Shown piece after piece: positions 1 through 11,074 of a stretch of 22,926 nucleotides of DNA. Below the pieces are notes generated by a model that was given only the letters and a program-made list of their open reading frames with translations, had not been told where the DNA came from and searched no databases. Both the position numbers and the translations under genes were made by a program. The DNA lies in the NCBI GenBank assembly GCA_027382625.1, contig JAJKFJ010024020.1, positions 1-22,926 of the forward strand. Reading direction: 5' to 3'. The stretch is from Tetmemena sp. SeJ-2015. Its lineage: Eukaryota; Ciliophora; Spirotrichea; Sporadotrichida; Oxytrichidae. Positions within the stretch are counted from its first letter, which is position 1. Each line of letters opens with the position of its first letter.

Positions 1-150
1 AGGAGGATGAGGAGGAGGAGGAGGATGAGGAGGAGGAAGAGGAGGAGGATGAGGAGGATGAGGAGGAGGAGGAGGAAGAGGAGGAGGAGGAGGATTAGGA
101 GGATGAGGATGAGGAGGAGGAGGATGAGAATCAGGAGGAGGAGGAACCTG
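1..150. repeat. Low-complexity GAG/GAT (CTC/CCT) tract at the left edge
   Basis: Dense imperfect repeats of GAG, GAT and GAA triplets. On the + strand they would encode an acidic Glu/Asp run, on the minus strand a Pro/His-rich run. The minus reading joins a plausible protein frame (see 1-363), so the tract is probably the proline-rich part of a minus-strand gene cut by the window edge. Such a tract can also mutate by slippage. Confidence 0.85.
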
Positions 151-363
151 AGGCATTATTGATCTATGAATTACTTCTTCTAACACTTGAGAGTGTGATA
201 TCTGAGGAGATTGCGCAATTGCTAAAAATTGAGAGGCGATATCTTATTAACTTATTGGATTGGCTTGCTATTTCCTTATAACTCTTTGGCAGTATAGATC
301 ATAAATTTTCCAAAGCCATTACCGATCATTAATTCTGGGTAGGTTCAATTTATTTTGATGTCT
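1..363 (-). CDS. Proline-rich protein, partial, exits the left edge
   Basis: On the minus strand the frame is free of UGA from 363 to the edge, about 121 codons, with UAA and UAG read as Gln. It gives a mixed-composition segment containing DIASQFLAIAQSPQ and SQVLEEVIHRSIMPQV, then a run of Pro interrupted by His, Asp, Asn and Leu. Polyproline stretches of this kind occur in actin regulators such as formins and in many unrelated ciliate proteins; no domain is visible that would choose between them. The 5' end is unresolved: a UGA lies at 366-364, and another frame upstream on the same strand is equally protein-like, so an intron or frameshift is likely. The opposite reading (Glu/Asp-rich on +) ends in weaker sequence. 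I do not recognise the gene. Confidence 0.45.
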
Positions 364-826
364 TCACTAGATTATGTTGTCCTAAAAAGCAGAAGAGCGA
401 TGAATTTTAAATCTACATCAGTCATTATTACCCTTCTAATCAAGATAAATATATAAAGAAAATTATATTGTTCTTTAATAACCTTAATCATGATATATCC
501 TTCTAGATTTATTCAATATAAGCTATTTCAATTATCTTAAATACAACATATATTTGTGGATTAGTGGGTCACAAAAAACTTATCTTAATACTATATTTAA
601 TATTATTTAAATATAAAATAGAGAGTATTTATTCTTAAAGGCCAAATGTACTTTTTCATCTTTCATTTTTTTCTATAAAAATAATTAGTTTATTTTTTAG
701 TTGTAATGAATAGAGGTTATGAAAACGTCGAGGAAAACCTTCACACCAGATTTTAAAATTACTAAAAAAATAAAATAAAAATCATTTATGAGAATATGAC
801 CACTTTTTAAAATTCAAGCGAGCCCT

Positions 827-1075
827 TCAATTTTCAAAACACTCAAAAGCATCTCTATAATTTTTCTTGCTATTCTCCTCTTCTTCATTAAAAAATTCCT
901 ATCCTTAAAGTCCAGATTAGCTTTTATGATTTGTCCTTTAAGTATTGTCAACAATATCCAATATACTTCTCCTGTAAAATTGATAATTAAATAATATGAA
1001 TTTGTGACTATAAGATGTAATTGCATATGTAGAAAGAGTTAAATCGGTGTCTGCGTGTTGCATTAATGTTACCAT
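827..1075 (-). CDS. Unrecognised protein, minus strand, 82 aa or longer
   Basis: ATG at 1075, UGA at 829-827. The frame is UGA-free back to 1135, about 102 codons, and several UAA/UAG codons become Gln. The middle is acidic and Lys-rich (QEFFNEEEENSKKNYRDAF), followed by ECFEN just before the UGA. The same frame stays protein-like after that UGA (RARLNFKKWSYSHK), so either UGA is read through as Trp or this is an exon end. A different minus frame over the same bases (814-1026) looks longer under the standard code but is poorer in composition, and I treat it as a shadow. No family recognised; no signal peptide or membrane segment is evident in the ORF. Confidence 0.45.
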
Positions 1076-1189
1076 TCCTATATTTAATTTCACTACATTG
1101 TCTTTTGGCTTGGTTGTTTTTTATAAAATATCTCATACTTTGTATCTAGTTATTTTTTGTAATAAACATTGCAGATTCTTGTTTCTTTT

Positions 1190-1460
1190 TTTTCTATAAT
1201 AGCCATCTGCGGTAAGTCTTAAATATCCTACATTTGCAAGTAAGTGATTTCAAAAGGAATATACCAGAGAGCGAAAGATTCAAAGTACATTTACCATATG
1301 CAAAATAAATACAAATCGTGAATTCCTGAGGAACAAGTAAATTCCACTTCTATTCAATTGTTAGAAAATCCTGTAAGATTAAGAGATGCGGTTGCATTAA
1401 TTGAAGATTTTATTTAATCTTTCCTTTCTATAAAAATAATCATCGATAATGATTGTGTGT
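1190..1460 (+). CDS. Short + strand coding stretch, broken
   Basis: Two adjoining + frames read as protein. One upstream gives KGIYQRAKDSKYIYHMQN. The next gives EEQVNSTSIQLLENPVRLRD followed by AVALIEDFIQSF. They are in one frame separated by a single UGA (KS-UGA-IPEEQ), and UAA/UAG are needed as Gln. No ATG with good context and no clean end could be set, so this may be one exon of a larger gene or a relic. Not recognised. Confidence 0.35.
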
Positions 1461-2049
1461 GTGTTTTTAATTGGAAAATGTGTACACTAATTGTAGAATG
1501 AGGGTTGAAACTTTTGCTCTTGAGAAAATTCATTCCCCTAAACTTGTGATGCCAGTAGCAGAATGTTTTCCAAGATTGCAGAGTTTACTCAGCTTCATCT
1601 AATTGAGACCTTTATCTCCCTTCAATAGCTACTTGAATCTGCAAATTATCGACATTTTTAAATGACCTTGAGGTCAATGAACCCTTTTCTTGTCTCCTAC
1701 GACTTCAAAGATCACACCATACATCTTCAGAAATTCTACCTTATTTGTTTATCTCATGATTTACTACTCCAACAATTTAATAAGGTGGTTGCATAATCTT
1801 GTATTTATCGCTGAGTTCTTTTTAATTGAAATGACGTCTTCGTTTCTATATCTACTTAGGAATAAAATAAATTGAAAATGCTGTCTAATCAAGTCACAAG
1901 TTTACAGAGAATTAATAATTAAATATATTAATAAAATGTTTTTATTATAGTTATGGTTTAATTTATAATTTATATTATTTTTTTCTCTCGAATCTTTCAA
2001 TATCTGTAGTTTATTTTAAATTCCTCCTTACTAGCTTAACATCCTCCCT

Positions 2050-3790
2050 TTAAGCCATCTCGCTTTACTACTTCTTTCATTTTTTCTAAATGTTTGGTAG
2101 GAGCATCCCCAACATTGTCTTCTCCGAATGACTCTTACATAAAAGATGGGTCTTAGGTGGCTCCTCCTTCCATTCATATCATGTCAAAGTTCAAGTAAAT
2201 TTGCTAGAATTCCTATTTCCTAATCATATTTTAAATTTCTAACTCCACAAGGAGTCTCTTCTCCCAGATCCTCATTTTATCTACGTCTCCTCTTGATCTT
2301 TGTCCTCTTCTTCCTCATGTCTGCAATATTCTTCCCCTTCGTCCGCTCAAGAGACAAATCTCTGCTACTTTATTAATTTTTGTATTCACTCTTCCTCAGA
2401 ACCAGTTTCATCTTCGATCTGTCAGCTCACTGGGTCCTGTGCAATTTTTTTAATGTTTCATCTTTCTCCTCACTCTACTCCTCTGTTCTCTAAACTAATA
2501 CCTTTGCCTTCAGTAACTTCTTTGTCCTCTTATGCTTCTGAAGGGCTTCCTTCTCCTCCCGGCCTTGGCTCTCTTCAATATGTCTCAGCATTCCGCACAC
2601 AGCCTACTCCACTTATTTCTCTCTGGAAACTAGCTTTAGTTCATTCTCATTAGCTTCTACTACTTCACATCCACTTTTCTCCTAAGGTGCATCTCTGCTA
2701 TTTCATAAATTATCTTGGTCTGAATTTTCACTCCATTTTTGGCATAGTCTTTGTATTCTCTTTCTATTTCTGTTGTACTATTCTGATGACTATCTCTGGA
2801 TTAAGCAATGTTTTAAAAAAGTGCTCTTGCCGTCCAAATCCTTCTCCCACAATCTTCTATCAGTACCATACCTATGTTATCACTTTTCTTCCCATTTTTA
2901 GAGTATTAGTCCCCTTTCTTGACTTTCTCTTTTGCTCCAAGGGCTGTCAAGATGAGAAATTTTATTGGCATTTATGCCGCCTATCTCCTTAGTTAATTTG
3001 AGATTCCTTAACACCCTCTCACTTTCTGATAGTATCCCACTTAACAGTGCTTGTGGCACTGTTGTGTCTGTACCTCATTTACCTTCTCTGTCAATTCAAG
3101 AATATATAATTTAAACTAGAATTTATATTGTCGTTTCCTCATAGTCTATCCACCTTCTTCATAAGCTTTGCTGTTTCCGTCTCTGCTTGCCATTCCATCA
3201 ACCACCTCATTCTAAACTCTTCAACCTGACCTCTTTGAGGCCCAGGTACCTTCTCTTACCTCTGGTGGCTCGTAATAATTTCTGTCCCAAGCTTATTTAA
3301 CTACTATTACTTTGGGTTGCTCATGTTCGTCTCAGAGTAGTTGCGGATAAGTTTTATTTATCTCCTGCACTTTCTCCGATATCGGAATTTAATTCTAGAA
3401 TACTCTAAGATGTGCTAGTGTTTAAATTCTTGCTAATCCGCACCTAAAATGACAGAGTTTTGCCTCCTTCTCATCTTCTAGCTTAGCTATCTCAGTTCTA
3501 TTGTTACATCTTTAGCGTATCTAGGAGTGAATTATTAATTTTATTAAGGCTTAAACTTATTTCAGCAATATATTTTTATCCTTATTGGTCCTAAAAATCT
3601 TCTTAGTGCAGCAGATATGATATTATTATTTTCTTATACCTCAAGAGCAAGCCATACTTATAAATTCAGCAGAGCTTGGTGCACCACCACATCACTCAAA
3701 AATTCCTAGACATTCTTCAAAGCTAAAGTCGCAGTCTTATTCTGCTTGATCTCAACTAATATTTTAGTTCAAAGTAAACCCTTATTAACT
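2050..3790 (-). CDS. Probable minus-strand gene(s), exon structure unresolved
   Basis: Over this block the + strand is strongly pyrimidine-rich, so the minus strand carries the purine excess typical of coding strands in AT-rich genomes. On the minus strand one frame is UGA-free for about 137 codons between roughly 3550 and 3140, with Gln/Arg/Glu-rich composition (VEEFRMRWLMEWQAETETAK). Near 2160-2050 another frame gives ESFGEDNVGDAPTKHLEKMK. Several frames compete between 2180 and 2460, and I could not choose exon borders. The + strand ORFs here (2300-2653, 2687-2992) are Ser/Leu/Phe/Pro-rich and look like antisense shadows. The limits given are those of the biased block, not a gene model. 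Confidence 0.4.
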
Positions 3791-4277
3791 TAAATGAGAA
3801 TAACTAAATGCAGGATTGTGAATTATTGAATGCTAACTTCCACACTCAGAATATAGATTTGATTGCAGGAATAATAGTTCTTGCATCTAGAATAATTTCC
3901 TTTCTTTTTAGAATAAATTATAAGTTCATCAATGATCAAATACATATAAGTGTGCTTATTTTAACAATGAGTAGATTCATTCTCTGTTTTATACAGTTCA
4001 ACATTTCCGTAATTCTCTAAAACATAAATAAGCTAAATTCATTCTTCTTCATATGAGGACTAGTGACAAATATTCCCCTTCAATCATGCACCCTGGAACC
4101 ACAAACCATAATACAATGCCTTTTATCAAACTATGTCTTATTACAAACGTACACCTAGTTATTATACCTGTTCTTTCAAGATGAATTTGTGAATTATGCA
4201 ACCTCCTCCTTTAGTCCCTGATATGACTAACTGGTAAGGAATCTTTTATTTAATTTTGCTCATTAATAATTGAGTAC

Positions 4278-4781
4278 TCACATTTTTTTCCAAAAGTGAA
4301 ACATCAAAGTTAAACTGGACTTGATAAGCTTATGGACCTCATAAAATCCTTATAATAATTCAGTTTTTTACTTTCTGCGAGTTTCACCCATTCTTGACTT
4401 CATTTCCAATAAAATTAATATGCTCGAATAATTGAAATAGCATGCAATATTCTCATCCATTACTGCATTAGAATCCTCAAACACCCCCAAAATGATCAAG
4501 TGTAGAGAGCACAGTAACTAACGAATTATATTGCCAAAAATCAGAACCATCTTCTACAGCGTGATGAGTATTCCATACTTTATTAAGATTTTGAGTGTGA
4601 AGTAGCTTCTCGACAAAATCCTGTTCAAAGCTCTCTGAGACCATCTTTCATGCTGTCCACATAAATTTATGTATGGATCAATCTTGTAAAGGTCGCAGAG
4701 TAGGCCCTTATCAAGAACGTTGATAGTTGTGGAAATCACTCTAATCAGAGCAATACTACTCTTAAAATATGGTGAGATCTT
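4278..4781 (-). CDS. Unrecognised minus-strand ORF, about 167 codons
   Basis: UGA-free from 4781 to a UGA at 4280-4278. The frame includes CGQHERWSQRALNRILSRSY, a hydrophobic segment, and a C-terminal part containing EMKSRMGETRRKQKTELLQG. Three UAA/UAG codons act as Gln. There is no ATG near the start; GTG at 4739 would not be a normal eukaryotic start, so this is likely a 3' exon. A possible 44-base GT...CAG intron lies upstream at 4844-4801, longer than the 21-23-base introns seen elsewhere, and the frame after it does not join perfectly. Function unknown. Confidence 0.5.
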
Positions 4782-5544
4782 TCAACTAAGACAGAGAATT
4801 CTGCAAATAGTAAGTATAAATATGAGGATACATTGTAAAATTACCTTGGCGACCTTCCTGAGAGTGATACTATAACGGCCCCCCCAGATTCATCGTATTC
4901 TGATAAATCTTACTGATGCTAGCATGCTTGTGGCTTTTCCTTATTTGGAAGAAAAAGTTTGAAAATTTTAATTTTGAAATCAACAGCAAGCAAATCGTCT
5001 CTAGGAATATTCGCCTCTTGATCAACATAATCCCCAAGAAACTGAAAATTACTAAATGTGAAAAATTTATAACGCTTAAGCTGCTTAAGAAAATAAAAAT
5101 ACTACTATAAATAAATGAAATCAATGCATATTTCTATCATCTAAAACAATATTTACTTCTCATTAAATAATACAGCTGATCTCTCATGCAGATATATGAT
5201 ATCCTCTCTTTTTAAGATACACCCATTTCCTCAGCTTGCTACTTTTTACAGATAAAATTTGCTTTTTAATTTATCAAAATCGATCATTGCTCATTTCAGA
5301 TTGCACTTTTAAAAATTATACATTATAACCATTATTAAAGGAAATAATTTTAGCTTTGCTAAATGTCCTCAAGCTTCCCCTGAACCCTCTTATTTTGAGA
5401 GTTATTTATAATAAAGGATGGCTTCTGCCAATTAAAGCTAACCTCTTTTCTTTACACAAGTAAAGCCTATAGCTCTGAAAATTAAATATTCTAAGGGTTA
5501 AAGTTATATATAGCACAGTCATTCTTATTTTAAAAACTTTTTTA

Positions 5545-5745
5545 CATTATTATAGTTAAAAATTAAATGAAAATCAGAATTAAAATAATAAATGAAGAGT
5601 TTTAAAATGTTGGCTGTTGAAATGATAGCTTTGTAGGTCAACATGGGGCTTGTTGGATAGCTCATTGAAAATTAATATGAGTTCTTCTTTAATTATCTTT
5701 GTAGCACCTCTCAGTAGCGAGATATGATGTACGCACTCTTCTCAA
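5545..5745. repeat. Diverged dispersed repeat, copy 1 (inside gene E)
   Basis: About 180-200 bases similar to 20520-20712 in the same orientation. Matching landmarks on the + strand are TTGTTgGATaGCTcATtGAAAA, then TTCTTTAATtATCTT and TAGCaCCTCT. The protein read on the minus strand is conserved better than the DNA. Confidence 0.7.
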
Positions 5746-6106
5746 ACTTTAATATCTTTTGCATTAAATTATGAGTCGCCTATAACTTTGTACTGAGAGC
5801 TTCCACAAAAAAGTTGTAATGATTTAAAATTCTTAGAATTTCATGCTGAATCGAATGGTATAATAATTATTCTAATTGGAAACACTTAAAATTATACAAA
5901 ATTGCTCCATTTTAATTTAATAATAATTTAATTAAATTTTCCATTAAATTCTCAGCTATATTAAACTTGTATTCCTTCAATATCAGACTCGGTTCCTTCA
6001 ACGATGGCTCCCAACCTTCTTTATTTTAGTGTTTAAATTTTCTTAAGAATGCTCCTACCTTCTTCCCTTATCCTTTTCTTATGCTTTAAGTCCATAAAAT
6101 TCTACT
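5574..6106 (-). CDS. Gene E: minus-strand gene with a 23-base intron, relative of gene H
   Basis: The upstream exon (6106-5733) is UGA-free and contains EYKFNIAENLMENLIKLLLN and EALSTKLQATHNLMQKILKF. A 23-base intron at 5732-5710 (GTAC...TGAG) joins it in frame to GATKIIKEELILIFNELSNK, then to HFNSQHFKTLHLLFQ before a UGA at 5576-5574. The second exon matches gene H near 20700-20520 both in DNA and in protein (RGAMKMIKEKIHIIF ... LASLHLLFQ), with differences concentrated at third codon positions, which supports the strand and frame. Upstream exons may extend to about 6480: the segment KDFGEKSFEFLAFANSYGEK at about 6290-6235 reads well, but the joins are uncertain. The family is not recognised. 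Confidence 0.55.
5710..5732 (-). other. 23-base intron in gene E
   Basis: GTACATCATATCTCGCTACTGAG on the minus strand (23 bases) starts with GT and ends with AG. Removing it restores the frame and joins KFEKSA to GATKIIKEE. Without it the upstream exon meets a UGA at once. Confidence 0.55.
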
Positions 6107-6508
6107 TCACGTCAACATCTTTATTTTTATTAATGCTGTTTCTTTTTAACTGGTCAAATAATAGATAGAGGAGCATACTTATGTAGCAACTCAATGATTA
6201 GATCATCAGGACTTTCAAGTTTTACAATATCCTCCTTCTCCCCATAGCTATTTGCAAAGGCTAAAAATTCGAAAGATTTTTCACCAAAATCTTTCTATAA
6301 TTAACATTTATGATTATTATATATTTTTTCTTCTGAGAGCAAAATTGTAGTTAAAGCGTTAAAAGCACATGCAATTCTTCATTGAAGTACCATGGATGCT
6401 AGATTTTGAGATCAATTTGTTGATTGACATAAAAGACATCAAAGACATCAAAGACTTCTTCTATTTCACCAGAGAGAGATTATCTTATAAACTGAGTGCA
6501 ATAATATT

Positions 6509-7120
6509 ATGTTAATACTGGCAGAGAAAGCATTTGCTCCTTGTGCCTTTTATAAATTAAAGAACAAGTTTGCACCAGAGATCATAGGTGGGGACATCTC
6601 AAGGATGAAGCCAGAGCTCAAGATAAAATTGTTTTAAATATAAAAAGGAATTAGAGGTTAAGTAATTTAAGAATTTGAAGCTCATTTTTTCACAACAATG
6701 ATCGTAATAAAGGTTGAACTTAGGGGAAATATCTATTATTCAACCTATAAATCATCAAAAGAAATAGCAAATTTCTATTAAAAAGATGCTTTTTCAAAGG
6801 AGATTCTTGAATAATTTATTATCAGTGTAGAACTTAAAAAAAATTGCTGTGATCAATCTTTAGAATCTTAAGCATGTCATTTTTTACCAACACTTTGGTT
6901 GCTTGAAGAATAAATCCTATAAGAAAACTCAAGCATACAATCCTTTCAGTTCAAAATTACAATTATTCTGTCTCCCATAATCTTATGGATGTAAAACAAA
7001 TTTGAGATACATATGCAACTAATCAATTAGGAATTTTTAACTTTGGACTTCCTTTTTGTTAATTTCATTAATTATTTTTTATTATAATTAATTTCCCCCA
7101 GCCTATTTAATTCAGAATGA
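6509..7120 (+). CDS. Unrecognised + strand protein, 203 aa, possibly continuing to 7600
   Basis: ATG at 6509 is the first Met after an in-frame UGA at 6425. The frame runs 203 codons to UGA 7118-7120, with many UAA/UAG as Gln. It begins MLILAEKAFAPCAFYKLKNK and includes SYKSSKEIANFYQ-like polar stretches, while the last third is hydrophobic. The same frame then stays open a further 159 codons to UGA 7598-7600, with good composition (SKEQEYILTAESSQQIHQKY, then ENLSGIGSRGFDEKL) and no Met. That suggests one gene in which the UGA at 7118 is either Trp or lies inside an intron; a GT at 7058 and an AG at 7150 would give a frame-preserving 93-base intron. No family recognised. Confidence 0.55.
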
Positions 7121-7509
7121 TTTTATATCCCTTCCCACTTCCTACTCAAGAATCATAATTTCTCAACTCATGAAGATTAGAGCTTTTTACTTCAATTTTA
7201 TAATGATCTAGCTTATGATATTTTATCCAAAGAACAAGAATACATTCTAACTGCTGAAAGTTCTCAACAAATACACCAAAAATATTTCAATGAGAACCTA
7301 TCAGGAATTGGAAGTAGAGGTTTCGACGAGAAACTTATCATATTTTTCAACAACTCTCAAAGACATAATGAAAGCAAATTTAATCCAATTCCAATTATAT
7401 TTGCTAAGCCACTACCTCATTTCTTTCATTTCAGAAAATAGACCAAACACTCAAAATTATAAAATGATTCTTAAAGTGCAGACTCAATACATAATATCTT
7501 AAATTACAT

Positions 7510-7884
7510 TCATGCTGGTGTATCCAAATATAAGTAACACTTAGCAGTCTCATCGAGTAAAACTATTTAATATCTAAACTAGAAGCTAGGTACTCTCTGA
7601 TATTTTGGGTTAAGCTTAAAACCTTCACTTAAACATCCCAATTGAATTACTAAGATTTTTTCGTAATATTGAGAGCACTCAATACAATTCATCAAGATGG
7701 CCTCTCGTTGACAAAATTGCACATGAAGGTGACAGTGGGGAAATTCCAATCTATATTTAATACAAATTTCTTTAATAATATCATCCTGGATGGGAGACTT
7801 AACTTCGAACTTTGATATATAAAATTCTTTATTCCAAAGACATTCATTACTTTCACTGTTTGAATCTTCCCTGCCTAATCCCAT
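7510..7884 (-). CDS. Unrecognised minus-strand protein, 124 aa or a last exon
   Basis: ATG at 7884, UGA at 7512-7510; one UAG and one UAA are read as Gln near the end. Begins MGLGREDSNSESNECLWNKE and continues with polar, Cys-containing sequence (FPHCHLHVQFCQREAIL). Upstream, a 23-base GTAATC...CAAG segment on the minus strand would join another good frame (SEEDFIVSTEEVKKF) to it, so 7884 may be internal and the gene may start near 8440. The last 90 bases lie antisense to the open extension of the + gene ending at 7600, so one of the two ends is probably wrong. Several minus frames between 7900 and 8440 compete and I leave them unassigned. No recognised domain. Confidence 0.45.
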
Positions 7885-9149
7885 AAAGTTCTTGTGGAAG
7901 TATTGAAGATTACAAATTTTTTAACTTCTTCAGTGCTAACTATAAAGTCTTCTTCTGAAGTTTTTGATAAAAATGGAATGTTATCTCATTAAAATCCCCT
8001 TTGAATTTCTTTAGTTGATATTTAATTATCTTCCCATAAAGCCATTTTAATCCCTAATATAATCTTATAGAAGTGGACAAACTTTCCTTCATCGTCGAGA
8101 TTTTCAAGGGATTAGTTAAATATGAAATCAACGGGTCCTTATTTATGATCTTAAATTTCTGATAACTCATCATCGATCATCTGTTGAAGAAACTTAATCC
8201 AAATTTCCATTGCCTCTCATCAATAATCGAGGAAATTTCCGCGATATCATTTTCTATTTAATCATAGAGAAATTCTTAAATCTTGTGCTTCAGTATCCTT
8301 TAAAATACAATAACTTTGAAATGAGAACATCCCTTCTCTCCGTCTTTATATATCAAAGTTTTCCAAAACCTACTTATGTGCTAGTCTATTCCAAAAAGCC
8401 ATTAACGCATGTATCTCACTCGAATATAGGCCACTGTCTTTGAAAATTCTATTCTTTTAATTACTACACTTTATTAAGTGGATGAAATTTCATTCTATAA
8501 TTAAAATGTGCAATTTATTGATGTTCATATTATTTTACATTAGGTAGTAAATTTTCTTGCAGGATTTAGTTTTGCTATGGGGTTCAAACCTGCAAACCAG
8601 AGAGTGGAGCGAATGGTACAATAAAATATGCTCGCTAAAATACTATTGAGCTTTAGGACAGGACTTAGGGCATATTATTTCATTCTTGATTATATTTGTA
8701 TTAAACGAATTTAATTCCCTTATTCACTTTATTAGCTTTCAAAATTAAGTTGTATCGAATATAAATTATTTTCATATTGTTTACTAATGAGCAGATAAAA
8801 GCAATCATACTAATGAGAAAGTATACAATCAGGTAAAGAAATTGATTTACGCAGTTCCTTACCCTTTCGTGCCATTTGAAAATTAACCTTCTTGAGAGTA
8901 AGAATGAAGTACCATAAAAAAATTAAAGCAAGGGAAGTCTCATTAGCTCTGAATCAATATTTAGGGTATGCTTAAAAGAAGTTAAAGATCATTCAAAAGA
9001 ATTAATATGAATAGCTATTAAATTTGCATAATTCTTTTTCCTACTTGCATGAGCTTAGATATACCTTGAAGGCCACACATTTTTGGTGCTTAGACGCATT
9101 TAATGAATTTTTTTTAATGAAATAATGGCATTCCATTTTTCTTAAAAAA
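7885..9149. other. Ambiguous stretch, probably minus-strand coding at 7885-8440
   Basis: On the minus strand two frames each look like protein between 8440 and 7900 (for example QMIDDELSEIQDHKQGPVDF, and IENDIAEISSIIDERQWKF). They are broken by UGA or register changes that I could not resolve with short introns. From 8450 to 9149 I see nothing I can support. Confidence 0.35.
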
Positions 9150-9731
9150 ATGAAAGAACCATTCTTTACACCAATGTAAACGAGCAAAGTAGTTAAAGTT
9201 TTGCTTCATTAAAATAAAATACTTTACTTAAATTTCATTTTCCTAGAGAGTGATCAATAGAAAGAGAAATCTTCGACAGAATAGTAACTGAAATCCAGCC
9301 AACTACATTTATTGATAGCAAGGTGTTTTAGAAAGATATAGCCCCAGTAGATGACTATATTAAGAGTCGGGGCTCTTTAAAAAGCTAACCTTAAGCCCCA
9401 CAAGGATTATCTGGCCTTAGATTCTGAAAACTACTTAATGAAAACAATGCTGCAATAGAATGATGAGTTTTCTAATAAAGTCGCTATAATAAAAGTTTAA
9501 TAATAATATCAGTTTCATAGGTTGGAATGTGAGGATTAAAGATGTGCAAGTATAAACAATAGCATATTGCTTTGGGGTTTGCTGTTAACCCTTGAGATAT
9601 CTGTTATTCTCAGCGAGTCAAGTTCTTACAAAATAAATATACTTGAGGGCTACTTGAGAAGAGCTATGCAGTCACATTCACAAAGAAACAAATGGATTAG
9701 AGATTCAGAAATATGCTATATAATTAATTGA
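9150..9731 (+). CDS. Unrecognised + strand protein, 193 aa
   Basis: A clean intronless ORF from ATG 9150 to UGA 9729-9731 when UAA and UAG encode Gln; it contains more than ten such codons. Begins MKEPFFTPMQTSKVVKVLLH. The centre holds KPHKDYLALDSENYLMKTML and is followed by a short hydrophobic stretch (ILLWGLLLTLEISVIL) that could be a single membrane segment. The C-terminus is charged (RNKWIRDSEICYIIN). The ATG lies in an A-rich context (cttaaaaaaATG) as expected for a ciliate start. The next gene on the same strand begins about 220 bases downstream. Not recognised by family. Confidence 0.65.
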
Positions 9732-9954
9732 TTCTACAGAAACTAATGATAATATGTTGCTAGAACTAATCAGCCTTTTAAATATTTCCTTAGTGCAAAA
9801 CAAGAAGCAGTGGGAATCATTTGCAAAATGTAAATTATTCAAATTTATATGTATAATAGGCCAGGAGTTATTTTTGAAATAAAATATAATTTTGAATTAT
9901 ATAAACAGAGTTTACTCGATTGATCATTAAAGATTGTCATGACCGATAAATTTT

Positions 9955-11074
9955 ATGCATTAAAGTTATGAAACTGTTTAAATATTCAAATAAATATTTT
10001 GTCAACCATTTAATCCTTGTGTGTTAAATATAACCTTGCAATAACTTTTTGATATATTTAGTAAAGATTTTATTCTAATTCAGAGAGATGAAATCAATGC
10101 TTAATTGTAAGGGCATTCGTAAGAGTACTTTTAAGAAAACGTAAGATGAGGATGATGTAAAGTTATCTATAAATATTTTAAAAGATTAGGACAGGCTGAA
10201 AGTAGAGATGATCCTTTTGGAGGATGAACTTGCCTAGTTAAAGAATATTAAGCAAAACTTCTTGTCTGGGAGTGCTCCCATATTAGAGCATTGGGTAGAC
10301 ATTAGAATAATGTTTTTAATCTAAGTACTCTCTTGATTGCTCAAGTAATTACGAGGGGATGAGAAAGCTAATTATGCCAGAAGCGTGAATCAGGAAGCAA
10401 AGGGAGATGAATCTTCATATACTCTCTATTTCTATGCATTAGTAAGTAAATGTAGGAAGGCTATAAATCTTCTTAAGGAAAAATGGAGAAAATTAAAAGT
10501 GAGAAACAATAAACAAAGGAATGGAGAGGAAGAAGACTTTATTAATAGAGTTAATAAAATATCTGTGCTTATAAAGCACCTCCTTCCATCCTCCTTCTCA
10601 CTTTTATAAATCAATAAGAATTTTGAGGAAAAAAAACTTCTGAGCTCATTAAAACAGAAAGAAGGAGACAAAATACTGTAATTAAGGAAACAGTCGAAAA
10701 AGAAAGAAAATGAACGAAGTATTAGGTATACTTCAGTGCAATCAAGTTAAACATATAGAAGTGAATAATAGTTATAGATTTAGCGACGAAGTTTATAGTC
10801 AAGAATCTTCTTGAAAGATATCAAAGAAATATGTGTTCTCGTCAGCAATCAAGGAGTATAACAGTGATAATTGTAGCAAAGAAGGCTGAAGGTAATATTA
10901 ATGTAGAGCATGAAGGAAAAAAGGATAAATGAGAAAGATTTGCTGATAAATCAGATTTGGATAAACTATGATATATGCCGATGGGATTCTTCTGAGGAAG
11001 ATAAATTTCAAAAAGAATTTGAGAAGCAAGATGTTGGAATTATTAATGAAACACAAGAGAGAATTATAGGATGA
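9955..11074 (+). CDS. Gene B: coiled-coil protein with three tiny introns, 351 aa
   Basis: Exons 9955-10140, 10163-10324, 10346-10855 and 10877-11074; stop UGA 11072-11074. All four exons are UGA-free and their lengths are multiples of three. The first intron (22 bases) is needed to keep frame; the second and third (21 bases each) each carry an otherwise in-frame UGA. The N-terminus begins MHQSYETVQIFK. Residues about 60-95 form an acidic coil (DRLKVEMILLEDELAQLKN). The centre is very basic (EKWRKLKVRNNKQR and LRKQSKKKENERS), and near the C-terminus there is SSEEDKFQKEFEKQDVGIIN. The pattern fits a coiled-coil structural or scaffold protein; nothing more specific can be said. An alternative start at ATG 10090 without the first intron is possible but discards a good exon. 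Confidence 0.65.
10141..10162 (+). other. 22-base intron 1 of gene B
   Basis: GTAAGATGAGG...GTAAAG. Its removal brings the frame ending QEYFQEN into LSINILKDQDR. The length is not a multiple of three, so the two flanking frames support it independently. Confidence 0.6.
10325..10345 (+). other. 21-base intron 2 of gene B
   Basis: GTACTCTCTTGATTGCTCAAG. Frame-preserving, removes an in-frame UGA. Read through, it would add seven codons with UGA as Trp, so the sequence alone does not prove splicing. Confidence 0.5.
10856..10876 (+). other. 21-base intron 3 of gene B
   Basis: GTATAACAGTGATAATTGTAG. Frame-preserving, removes an in-frame UGA, with GTAT...TAG ends like short ciliate introns. Confidence 0.5.

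Noticed and set aside
2281..2460. A minus frame here with Glu-rich sequence and six UGAs in 80 codons, first taken as proof of UGA as Trp
   Set aside because: Six per cent Trp is unnatural, and a neighbouring frame with one or two UGAs reads as well. It cannot be used as evidence for the code.
2300..2992. Two + strand ORFs (117 and 101 codons) rich in Ser, Leu, Pro and Phe
   Set aside because: They are antisense to a purine-rich minus strand with better composition. Their content is what a coding strand gives when read backwards.
8575..8600. GGTTCAAACC resembling a tRNA T-arm
   Set aside because: The stem does not pair over five bases, and no acceptor, D or anticodon arm can be built around it.
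10432..10671. Minus-strand 79-codon ORF
   Set aside because: Antisense of exon 3 of gene B; Phe/Leu/Ser-rich as expected for the complement of a Lys/Glu-rich exon.
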